From JAGUXG01 sp043798435 (lineage in GTDB: Bacteria > UBA9089 > UBA9088 > JAGUXG01), in contig JAZDOR010000207.1 in NCBI GenBank assembly GCA_043798435.1, positions 1 to 11,644 on the forward strand: a DNA stretch of 11,644 nt, in the 5' to 3' direction. Position 1 is the first letter of the stretch; each line of letters begins with the position of its first letter. The notes under the pieces are model-generated. The model was given only the letters and a program-made list of their open reading frames with translations, was not told the DNA's origin and made no database searches. A program made the position numbers and the translations under genes. Positions 1-5,944 of this stretch are shown one piece after another.

Positions 1-156
1 CTGCCTGGAGGTAAAGGAAGAAAGGATGACTTCTCTATTGTCAATGCCGGCAGTTGGCTTGAGAGCTCAGACAGAACCTACAATACATATATAGTCATTG
101 ACGATGAGGTGGTTGTCAGGAAATTAGGGGATACTAATCCCTGTTGGTCAAAATAG
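1..156 (+). CDS. C-terminal end of a probable metallophosphoesterase (partial)
   Basis: An open frame enters from the left edge and ends at TAG 154-156, giving 51 residues. The stretch NAGSW followed by a TYIVIDD-type beta strand and VVVRKLGD resembles the C-terminus of calcineurin-like or UDP-2,3-diacylglucosamine hydrolase-like phosphoesterases, where a conserved N-[TA]-G-S-W precedes the final beta hairpin. The metal-binding motifs of the family would lie upstream of the window, so the assignment rests only on this tail. It is followed after 11 nt by the first of two membrane protein genes, and the Shine-Dalgarno AGGAGG of that gene (155-160) overlaps its stop codon, suggesting one transcript. 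Confidence 0.5.
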   Translation: MPGGKGRKDDFSIVNAGSWLESSDRTYNTYIVIDDEVVVRKLGDTNPCWSK

Positions 157-167
157 GAGGTGTAAAT

Positions 168-734
168 ATGTTACTGATTGATGTTCCAGTGGGCCTTATT
201 GCAGGTCAGGTAATCGCTGATGCAGGAAGGAATATGATAAAGGGTGGTGATAGCAAGAATTATCTATTCTTGAAGACAATGACCATCATTTTTGCATTCT
301 GCTTTATCACCCCTGTCGTCATTTACTTCTTTCTGGGCTGGCCAGCCTGGGAGACAAACTACTTCTTCAGCCAGGTAGACTGTATCCAGAATAATCCCAA
401 ATTGGCACTCCTTTCCGGCATAAGTGTGGTAGCGATGGCCCTCATCCCAGCTATCCTTGGTTTAGAGTCGGGAAGATACCTGATCAGGAGAGGAAAGGAA
501 AGGTTATTGAGGGCATCCTATCTTGGGTTAGGGATTCTTATTCTGATTATTGTCTATCTCAGCAAGGAAGCGACCTTCAATGTTGCGGCTAAATGGACTG
601 ACTATCAGATGGGTAATACCTTCTCCTTCTTTGAGAACCCATTCTTCATCTTTTGGTTGGTTTTAACTATCTGCTTTTGGGGATCGCTTCTGGGATTCTT
701 TTTATGGATTAGAAAAAAAGATAAGGAGGTATAA
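168..734 (+). CDS. Four-helix integral membrane protein, first of a paralogous pair
   Basis: This encodes 188 residues starting at ATG 168, chosen because AGGAGG (155-160) lies 7 nt upstream; a TTG at 144 in the same frame has no such site and lies inside the preceding gene. Hydrophobic segments at about residues 33-52, 71-92, 112-131 and 158-180 predict four transmembrane helices, with a Lys/Arg-rich C-terminus (RKKDKEV). I do not recognise the family. It shares three motifs in the same order with the next gene: a GWPxWE motif after the first helix, GKERxLRxxY in the central loop, and ENPF before the last helix. The two are therefore probably paralogues from tandem duplication, perhaps forming a heteromeric complex (inference). 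The next gene starts 1 nt after this stop and its ribosome site lies inside this gene's end, so translation is likely coupled. Confidence 0.75.
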   Translation: MLLIDVPVGLIAGQVIADAGRNMIKGGDSKNYLFLKTMTIIFAFCFITPVVIYFFLGWPAWETNYFFSQVDCIQNNPKLALLSGISVVAMALIPAILGLESGRYLIRRGKERLLRASYLGLGILILIIVYLSKEATFNVAAKWTDYQMGNTFSFFENPFFIFWLVLTICFWGSLLGFFLWIRKKDKEV

Positions 735-735
735 A

Positions 736-1341
736 ATGGTTCAATTAGATATTCCAGCTGCATTTGCAGTAAGTCAACTCTTTGTTGATATAATCCGCAA
801 AAGGATTAAGAAAGAGGCAAAGGAGTCAGGTGTCAAAAAACCCTTGATCTACTACCGCTATTTATTCTACTCTGTCTTCTTTGCTGCAATGGTCATTGTG
901 CCGGCGGGTCTATATCTTTTAGCTGGCTGGCCAGGTTGGGAGCAGATCTACTGGAGCAGGCTGTTTGAGGAGTTGATCCATACAGGATGGTTCAACCCTA
1001 TTTTTCCAACGCTATTTGTGGTAGGTATCGTCTTAGCCGCCTACTTGGGCTTCCGATTAGCCTATCACTGGGTTGTAAGTGGCAAAGAGAGGTATCTTCG
1101 TCCAACCTACATCAGCGTCCTGGTGATAGCTGCCTTAGTGGTTGCCTTCTGCTACCCATCCTTTCTTTTGGTAGGCACCTACGACCAGTATCACAACCTT
1201 GGCGAACAGACAAGAGAATCTATGGCCAGGGTATGGGAGAACCCCTTTGGTTTTGGTATTGGCTGGACAGGGGTGATGGTCTATTTCACCATCTGCCTTA
1301 CCTATATGATTGTGAAGATAAGGAGAGAAAACAAGGAATAA
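736..1341 (+). CDS. Integral membrane protein, second of a paralogous pair
   Basis: This encodes 201 residues from ATG 736, preceded by AAGGAGGT (723-730). The N-terminus (residues 1-40) is amphipathic and basic; about four hydrophobic segments follow, around residues 46-66, 88-108, 126-147 and 172-194. It has the same ordered motifs as the preceding gene: LAGWPGWE, GKERYLRPTY and WENPFGF. Function is unknown; conserved Trp, Tyr and Pro residues at helix borders point to a specific fold rather than random membrane sequence. Its TAA abuts the ATG of a short flavin-oxidoreductase fragment, so the downstream part of this operon has probably been lost or replaced. Confidence 0.75.
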   Translation: MVQLDIPAAFAVSQLFVDIIRKRIKKEAKESGVKKPLIYYRYLFYSVFFAAMVIVPAGLYLLAGWPGWEQIYWSRLFEELIHTGWFNPIFPTLFVVGIVLAAYLGFRLAYHWVVSGKERYLRPTYISVLVIAALVVAFCYPSFLLVGTYDQYHNLGEQTRESMARVWENPFGFGIGWTGVMVYFTICLTYMIVKIRRENKE

Positions 1342-1488
1342 ATGTCTATCGCTAGTCGTATTCATCAGATTGGTGGAAAGATTGTATTACAGATAGCCCA
1401 CTGTGGCCGCCAGACATGGTCAAGTGAGACAGGAAAGCCCCTCATTGCTCCCTCACCCAAAGATTGGTTTAATATCAGCAATTTTTAA
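1342..1488 (+). pseudogene. Internal fragment of an Old Yellow Enzyme-type NADH:flavin oxidoreductase
   Basis: The 48-codon frame beginning directly after the previous stop encodes IHQIGGKIVLQIAHCGRQ and then a segment ending PLIAPSP. This matches the conserved beta-strand region of the Old Yellow Enzyme/2-enoate reductase family (H-x-x-G-x-K-I-x-x-Q-[IL]-x-H-x-G-R-Q, where the His and Gln lie near FMN). In intact members this block lies about 90-100 residues into a protein of 350 or more residues; here the N-terminal part is missing, and the match stops at about 1458, where the converging antitoxin-like gene on the other strand begins. I interpret it as a degraded remnant. The frame from 1459 to the TAA (1486-1488) is non-homologous read-through. 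Expression as a 48-residue peptide is possible, but a function is unlikely. Confidence 0.7.
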
Positions 1489-1626
1489 GACATTACCATG
1501 TTCTTTTAACATTTTTTCGACACTTTTTTCTGCATTATCAAGCAATTTTTTAATACTGTAGTTTGCATTGCGTGCCATTTTTTTTTGGGTCTGGTATTTT
1601 TCTTCTAATAATTCATTAGTTATCAT
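1453..1626 (-). CDS. Small antitoxin-like protein partnered with the PIN toxin
   Basis: The ATG (1626-1624) overlaps the toxin gene's TGA as ATGA, with AGGAGGA just upstream on the minus strand inside the toxin's C-terminal codons. It encodes 57 residues beginning MITNELLEEKYQTQKKMA and ending KIADIKPIFG, highly charged and predicted largely alpha-helical (LLEEKYQTQKKMARNANYSIKKLLDNAEKSVEKML). Small helical proteins of this kind are commonly encoded directly beside this PIN subfamily and are presumed antitoxins; that role is inferred from context and size, not from a recognised DNA-binding domain. The final codons overlap, tail to tail, the flavin-oxidoreductase fragment on the plus strand, so the natural C-terminus may have been altered at the junction near 1458. 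Confidence 0.6.
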   Translation of the reverse strand: MITNELLEEKYQTQKKMARNANYSIKKLLDNAEKSVEKMLKEHGNVLKIADIKPIFG

Positions 1627-2096
1627 TGCTGTTCCTCCTCAAATAGTTCTAATGGCGTAATAATCTCTGGGATAAAAAGTCCAAGCTTTGTATTGATTTG
1701 TCGAACATGTCGCCTCTTGTTAGCATTTGCTAAATGTCTACAATTCCAGGTTAGAAGAAAATCTATTTTGTAAACAGAAGCATAAGCCAAATGAATAGCA
1801 TCACCTTCTAAATCTTTTGGCATGACAAAGTTTTTCACATAGATTTCAGCAATCTCTTCTATTTCCTTAATCCGAGGAAGTAATTCTATGGTCTCAGCCA
1901 ATCTTTCCGCTTCTTCTTTATATGGATAATTTCCTTCCTGTAATTCTGCCAAAGTTTCAATAGAAATATACAAGTTGTATTTTCTTCGTTGAAATTCCCA
2001 CCATTCCCTCGTTACATCTGCATAAGTTTTAATGCTTTCTCTTTTCTCAAAAAGATAACTGAATATGGTTGTGTCCAGATATACTGAATCTTTCAT
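1623..2096 (-). CDS. PIN-domain (VapC-like) toxin, predicted ribonuclease
   Basis: This 157-residue protein is a full-length PIN domain. The N-terminal YLDTTIFSYL carries the first acidic residue (D8), followed by REWWE (31-34), a probable E51 in the ETLAELQEG block, D99 in EGDAIHLAYA, and KIDFLLTWNCRHLAN (110-124) with D112 and N118. The TWNCRHLAN signature is typical of a VapC-related subfamily often annotated as a type II toxin. These enzymes use Mg2+ or Mn2+ to cleave RNA; the target cannot be told from sequence. It starts at ATG 2096 with AAGGA a few bases upstream on the minus strand. It is translationally coupled to a small antitoxin-like gene downstream (toxin first, the reverse of the classic vapBC order). 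A good promoter lies upstream at 2140-2168. Confidence 0.85.
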   Translation of the reverse strand: MKDSVYLDTTIFSYLFEKRESIKTYADVTREWWEFQRRKYNLYISIETLAELQEGNYPYKEEAERLAETIELLPRIKEIEEIAEIYVKNFVMPKDLEGDAIHLAYASVYKIDFLLTWNCRHLANANKRRHVRQINTKLGLFIPEIITPLELFEEEQQ

Positions 2097-2116
2097 GGGG
2101 CTTTTTCCTTTTTATA

Positions 2117-2125
2117 TTACTGTAA
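2117..2125. promoter_or_regulatory. Palindrome in the toxin-antitoxin leader, possible operator
   Basis: TTACTGTAA is a perfect palindrome around a central T. It lies between the predicted -10 box and the toxin start, a position suited to autorepression by a toxin-antitoxin complex. It is short and in AT-rich sequence, so a regulatory role is only inferred. Confidence 0.25.
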
Positions 2126-2139
2126 CATAAATTACCTAA

Positions 2140-2168
2140 ATTATGGCATAAATAAAGTGGTTAGTCAA
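2140..2168 (-). promoter_or_regulatory. Sigma70-type promoter for the toxin-antitoxin operon
   Basis: On the minus strand TTGACT (2168-2163, 5/6 to TTGACA) is followed after exactly 17 nt by CATAAT (2145-2140, 5/6 to TATAAT). This would place the transcript start about 35-40 nt upstream of the toxin ATG. Confidence 0.55.
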
Positions 2169-2211
2169 GAATAATTTCTTTTTTGTTGAATTGACTCACC
2201 TTAAAAACTAC

Positions 2212-2240
2212 TTGCTTTTTATTTGAACATCTGATATAGT
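2212..2240 (+). promoter_or_regulatory. Weak candidate promoter upstream of the amylase cluster
   Basis: TTGCTT (2212-2217) and TATAGT (2235-2240) are separated by 17 nt on the plus strand. The -10 matches 5/6 but the -35 only 3/6. If used, it would give a leader of roughly 310 nt before the amylase gene that includes the hairpins at 2290-2371 and the inverted repeat at 2427-2502. Confidence 0.25.
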
Positions 2241-2331
2241 AAGCAGTAATTCAGAACAGAAACAAAATTTAATATTTTAAAAAAACAGTCCTGCCTCTTA
2301 CGGGTAGGAGAGAACTTGAATTAATCTGTGG

Positions 2332-2384
2332 TTTTAACAAAAGGGTTGCTGACTTCGGGGTTCAGCAACCCTGAACCGTTAGGC
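2332..2384 (+). other. Strong hairpin with attC-like flanks in the 2097-2558 non-coding gap
   Basis: GGGTTGCTGA (2343-2352) and TCAGCAACCC (2362-2371) form a perfect 10-bp stem with a 9-nt loop. It is flanked by TTTTAAC (2332-2338) and GTTAGGC (2378-2384). The latter fits the integron attC R' consensus GTTRRRY exactly; the former misses RYYYAAC at one position, and the two flanks can partly pair. A smaller hairpin (CCTGCC 2290-2295 with GGTAGG 2303-2308, one G-U pair) lies just upstream. There is no T-run, so it is not an intrinsic terminator. At 53 bp, with a perfect stem lacking the usual extrahelical base, it is only a weak attC candidate; a generic dispersed hairpin repeat or leader structure is equally possible. 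Confidence 0.35.
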
Positions 2385-2426
2385 GAATATTATAGTTAAT
2401 TGCATAAATCTTTACACAAATTACAA

Positions 2427-2502
2427 AGACTTCAGACTATAGACTTTAGACTTTATTTTATTGATTTTTAGTTTATAGTCTGATGTCTAATGTCTGATGT
2501 CT
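2427..2502. repeat. Inverted-repeat element built of AGAC/TCAGAC units
   Basis: The left arm (2427-2451) contains four AGAC words spaced 7-8 nt apart. The right arm (2471-2502) is its approximate reverse complement, with GTCT words and TCTGATGTCT present twice. The arms enclose an AT-rich 19-nt centre, so the whole can fold into a long imperfect hairpin. It ends just before the amylase gene and supplies a spurious upstream ATG (2490) in that gene's frame. It resembles small palindromic repeats dispersed in many genomes. Confidence 0.6.
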
Positions 2503-2546
2503 TACCAGTTTTAGTGTATGGACTTATGCAAGATACTATAAAAGAC

Positions 2547-2553
2547 AAGGAGG
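2547..2553 (+). promoter_or_regulatory. Shine-Dalgarno that fixes the amylase start
   Basis: AAGGAGG lies 5 nt before ATG 2559. The earlier in-frame ATG at 2490 has no ribosome site and falls inside the AGAC-type repeat, so 2559 is preferred. Confidence 0.75.
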
Positions 2554-2558
2554 ATAAT

Positions 2559-4430
2559 ATGGTTGAAAAAAGCTTAAGTGAGTTGAATTTTGAAGGGTTG
2601 TGTAAGAAAGATTTCTTCCCTTCACCCTCTGCATGGGAAGATCAAGTGCTCTATTTTTTGATGTTAGACAGGTTTTCAGATGGAAAGGAAAAGGGGTACA
2701 TAGACAACAAGGGGAATAAGGTTACCGGAGGCAAAATTCTTTTATACAGGCAAGAAGACAAAGGAAATGCTGTAAAAACAGACGACGATAGAAAATGTTG
2801 GGTTGATGTTGGAGGCAGATTTGTTGGGGGCACTTTGAAAGGGCTTAAAAGTAAGATTGGCTACTTAAAACGGCTTGGCGTGACTGCTATCTGGATAAGC
2901 CCTATTTTCAAACAGGTCTCTTTTGAGGAGACTTACCACGGCTACGGTATACAAAATTTTATTGATGTAGACCCTCATTTTGGAACCCGCGAGGATTTGA
3001 AGAGCATGGTAAAAACCTGCCATAAACATGGGATATATGTAATTTTGGATATTATTCTAAATCATAGCGGCAATGTATTTGATTATAATGCAGACAGATA
3101 TTGGATAGAAGAAAATGGTAAGTGGTTTATAGACCCTCGCTGGGATAATAACCCTTATCAGGTCAAGGGATTTAAGGATAAAGAAGGAAAATCTGATATA
3201 GCTTTTGAGCCTGTTGACCTTCCTTCTGCTTGGCCAGATGGGGCTATTTGGCCTTCTGAATTCCAAGAGCCATCTATTTTCACCCAAAAAGGCCGTATCA
3301 ATAGCTGGGATTATTACCCGGAGTATCTGGAAGGGGATTTTTGCAGCCTGAAGGATATAAATCTTGGTCAAGGACAAATTGATAATTTCCAGCCTTCCCT
3401 TGCTCTCCCTGCCCTTTGTAAGGCTTATAAATTCTGGATAGCCTTTGCTGATATTGATGGATTTAGGGTTGATACTGTCAAGCATATGGACCCTGGTGCT
3501 ACCCGATTTTTCACCTCTGTCATTCATGAATTTGCTCAAAGCATAGGCAAAGAAAATTTTTATTTAATAGGTGAAATTACAGGAGGAAGAAAAATGGCAT
3601 TTAATATTCTGGAATCCACTGGTCTTAATGCAGCCTTAGGCATAGATGACATTCCTGATAAATTAGAATATCTGGTCAAGGGATTTCGCAATCCAAGTGA
3701 ATATTTTGACCTTTTTAGAAATTCCCTTCTTGTTAAAAAGGATTCCCATGTCTGGTTCAACAATAGGGTTGTTACCCTCTTTGACGACCATGATCAGGTG
3801 CGAAAAGGAGAGAATAAAGCACGCTTCTGCCACGATGAAAAGGAAGGTCGGGAAAATTACAGGGTTCTATTAAATGTCTTAGCCCTTAATGTGACAACTA
3901 TGGGCATTCCCTGTATCTATTATGGAAGTGAGCAGTATTTTAATGGCTATGGGAATAATGACCGTTACTTGCGAGAGGCTATGTTTGGAGGAAATTTTGG
4001 TGCATTTGAAACAAGAAACTGCCATTTCTTTAATGAAGATAACACGGCATATAAAGAATTAGCAAAGATTCTAAAAATCAGGAAGGAGAAAATCGTCCTG
4101 TGCCGGGGTCGCCAGTACTTGCGGACTATCTCAGGGGATGGGGTAAACTTCGGGCTGCCACATATGATTGGAAATGAAATACGCTCCATTGTCCCCTGGT
4201 CGCGTATTTTTAATGGCAAGGAGATGCTTCTTGCCATCAATACAGACTATTATGAGCCAAAAATTGCCTGGGTAACCATAGACGATTCCTTGCATAGAGA
4301 GGCAGATAAATTAAAATGTATTTATTCTACAGATAACCAACAGGTGGGAAAAGAGGTAACCGTTGAGCCACGAAATGGCAAGTCTGTTTTAATGACAGTC
4401 CCTGCTGCTGGATTTGTTATTTATGAATAA
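2559..4430 (+). CDS. GH13 alpha-amylase family glycoside hydrolase, cytoplasmic
   Basis: This encodes 623 residues without a signal peptide, so it is predicted to act on alpha-glucans or maltodextrins in the cytoplasm. The (beta/alpha)8 signatures are all present: VLYFLMLDRFSDG near the N-terminus, GVTAIWISPIF, region I DIILNHS (D164, N168, H169), region II GFRVDTVKH with catalytic nucleophile D305, region III GEI with acid/base E339, and region IV FDDHD with D412. The region between I and II (about 175-290) is a long B-domain. A C-terminal beta domain (about 540-623) follows the barrel. All catalytic residues are intact. The exact activity (alpha-amylase, neopullulanase/cyclomaltodextrinase, glucosyltransferase) cannot be set from motifs. 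It is the first gene of the cluster leading to the glycyl radical enzyme and lies 19 nt upstream of the next gene. Confidence 0.9.
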   Translation: MVEKSLSELNFEGLCKKDFFPSPSAWEDQVLYFLMLDRFSDGKEKGYIDNKGNKVTGGKILLYRQEDKGNAVKTDDDRKCWVDVGGRFVGGTLKGLKSKIGYLKRLGVTAIWISPIFKQVSFEETYHGYGIQNFIDVDPHFGTREDLKSMVKTCHKHGIYVILDIILNHSGNVFDYNADRYWIEENGKWFIDPRWDNNPYQVKGFKDKEGKSDIAFEPVDLPSAWPDGAIWPSEFQEPSIFTQKGRINSWDYYPEYLEGDFCSLKDINLGQGQIDNFQPSLALPALCKAYKFWIAFADIDGFRVDTVKHMDPGATRFFTSVIHEFAQSIGKENFYLIGEITGGRKMAFNILESTGLNAALGIDDIPDKLEYLVKGFRNPSEYFDLFRNSLLVKKDSHVWFNNRVVTLFDDHDQVRKGENKARFCHDEKEGRENYRVLLNVLALNVTTMGIPCIYYGSEQYFNGYGNNDRYLREAMFGGNFGAFETRNCHFFNEDNTAYKELAKILKIRKEKIVLCRGRQYLRTISGDGVNFGLPHMIGNEIRSIVPWSRIFNGKEMLLAINTDYYEPKIAWVTIDDSLHREADKLKCIYSTDNQQVGKEVTVEPRNGKSVLMTVPAAGFVIYE

Positions 4431-4449
4431 TTAAAATTGGAGGTGAAGA

Positions 4450-4932
4450 ATGAGGAAGAGGATGCTTTTGGTAGGAGGGATGATTATTCTTTCCCCTTTG
4501 GTTTTAGCTCAGGAAAGGGTTTCTCTCTTTCCCAGGCAAATTCTGGTTAATGAAAAATTGGTAATGGCGTTAGAAAAACTTTCTGAGCCTATAAAGATAG
4601 AGGTTTCAGGGTTAGTGATGGGGATAGACCCAGCAGGCTCAATAACCATCTCTTCAGGAGAAAATTGGATAGACATTAAGATAGATCCGAAAGGCACAGT
4701 TTCGTCTTCACATAACCTCTCTCCCTCTGGAAATATAGGGAAGGAGATAACAGGTATAGGCAAGCTCTCATTAAAAGGTGATCTGAGTTTGGGCAGGATA
4801 GAGTTGATACTGAAAGAGGGAATGGATTTGAATAAGCATGACCTCTTAATCCTGCCACTTATCTGGAAAGGAATCAAAAAGGCAGGCAGAACAACCGTGA
4901 AAGAGAAGGAGAGTATTGAGATCAGAAGATGA
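4450..4932 (+). CDS. Small exported protein of unknown function
   Basis: This encodes 160 residues, started by ATG 4450 with GGAGGTG 6-12 nt upstream. Residues 1-20 form a clear Sec signal peptide: basic MRKR, hydrophobic LLVGGMIILSPLVL, and a likely cut after A20 before QERVS. There is no lipobox Cys, so it should be periplasmic or secreted. The mature part alternates beta-strand-like patterns, including EVSGLVMGIDPAGSITISSGENWIDIKIDP and a later KLSLKGDLSLGRIELILKEG. This looks like a small all-beta, possibly OB-like fold, but I do not recognise a family. The last four bases overlap the next gene (ATGA), implying translational coupling and perhaps a joint role with that membrane-anchored protein. 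Confidence 0.75.
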   Translation: MRKRMLLVGGMIILSPLVLAQERVSLFPRQILVNEKLVMALEKLSEPIKIEVSGLVMGIDPAGSITISSGENWIDIKIDPKGTVSSSHNLSPSGNIGKEITGIGKLSLKGDLSLGRIELILKEGMDLNKHDLLILPLIWKGIKKAGRTTVKEKESIEIRR

Positions 4933-5939
4933 AGCTATTAGAACTTATAAAAGCACTTATAGGAGGAAGAAAGAAGGTCTCTTCATTGGATTTAGGAAAG
5001 CCAGACCTTGCTTATGAGGTTTGGGAATTGGGTCGGATGATAGCTAAGATATTAGAAGTCTGCTGGCTAATCAGACCTCCAATAAAGGAAGCAAGAGAAG
5101 AGGGCTTTCTGATCAGGGATGCAGGGGATTCAATATGCTGCCTTAAGGTTCTCTATAAAAATTTAGAGGAATCAAAGATATTGGGAAAGATGGAAGAACT
5201 GAAGGAAAGGATTGAAGAGATTTCTACAAGGGATATATTAAAGAGTTTCAAATCCGAAGATGTCAAGGCAATTGTGGAAAGGATAGAAGTGCTTATTGGC
5301 TATGAATTGATAGCAAGGTCTGCGCATCTCTTTAATATATTCTCCTTCAGCTTAAACCTGAGGAGGCTGAAGACAAAACTACTCTATGGACTCTCCTTAA
5401 AAGATGAATTAATAAAGAACCATATCAAACAGAGCATTGGTCTATTGGAGAAGATTAGGTTGGGAGATAAGATTCTGGTCAGCCCGAAGTTAGAGCTCAC
5501 TAAACAAAATCTGATGATAATCAAGTATAGATTGGATGGATGGCTTAAGTTTCTACCAGAGTTAAGGGAGCATTCCAAGAGCATAATTCCCTATTCTACC
5601 GAAGAAAGGCTATTCTTGAAGAAAGTAGGAGATGAGTGTGACATCTGGACAGAGTTAATCCTTGATATAAAAAATCCATCCAATAACCTATCTTTTAAGC
5701 GAAAGTTTATTATTGGAATCATTTCTTTTGGCTTCTTTTATTATATGATTGTTTTTCCTCTGATTTTCTGGAATGATTTGATGGATTTCTTCTTGAAGGA
5801 GTTATCATTAGAACGAAAGGAGCTTTCTGCTACTATTTTTCCATTGTGGCTTTACCTTGGTTATTGGCTATATACAAGGTTAAAAGATTGGTTAATAAAA
5901 ACGAGCTTCAAATTTAAGCTATCGGACTTTAAGGAATAG
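4929..5939 (+). CDS. Helical protein with C-terminal membrane anchor, unknown function
   Basis: This encodes 336 residues. ATG 4929 overlaps the preceding stop by 4 nt. Residues 1-255 are soluble, rich in Leu, Lys, Glu and Ile and predicted almost entirely helical, with coiled-coil-like stretches such as KMEELKERIEEI and KAIVERIEVL. Two hydrophobic segments follow, at about 260-281 and 301-318, so the N-terminal domain is probably tethered to the cytoplasmic face of the membrane (topology inferred). No catalytic motif or known domain is recognised. It lies between an exported protein gene and the glycyl radical enzyme gene, 5 nt upstream of the latter, so it is probably cotranscribed with both. 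Confidence 0.7.
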   Translation: MKLLELIKALIGGRKKVSSLDLGKPDLAYEVWELGRMIAKILEVCWLIRPPIKEAREEGFLIRDAGDSICCLKVLYKNLEESKILGKMEELKERIEEISTRDILKSFKSEDVKAIVERIEVLIGYELIARSAHLFNIFSFSLNLRRLKTKLLYGLSLKDELIKNHIKQSIGLLEKIRLGDKILVSPKLELTKQNLMIIKYRLDGWLKFLPELREHSKSIIPYSTEERLFLKKVGDECDIWTELILDIKNPSNNLSFKRKFIIGIISFGFFYYMIVFPLIFWNDLMDFFLKELSLERKELSATIFPLWLYLGYWLYTRLKDWLIKTSFKFKLSDFKE

Positions 5940-5944
5940 AAAAA

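Noticed and set aside
144..167. TTG start extending the first membrane protein by 8 residues
   Set aside because: It overlaps the end of the preceding gene and lacks a Shine-Dalgarno, whereas ATG 168 has AGGAGG at proper spacing.
987..1355. Alternative-frame plus-strand ORF over the second membrane protein
   Set aside because: No ribosome site and low-complexity translation; the overlapping frame has coherent membrane segments and motifs shared with its paralogue.
2490..2558. Upstream ATG extending the amylase by 23 residues
   Set aside because: It lies within an inverted-repeat element, lacks a ribosome site, and a good AAGGAGG precedes ATG 2559.
3057..4240. Antisense open frames opposite the amylase gene
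   Set aside because: Shadows of an intact GH13 gene; no ribosome sites or recognisable domains.
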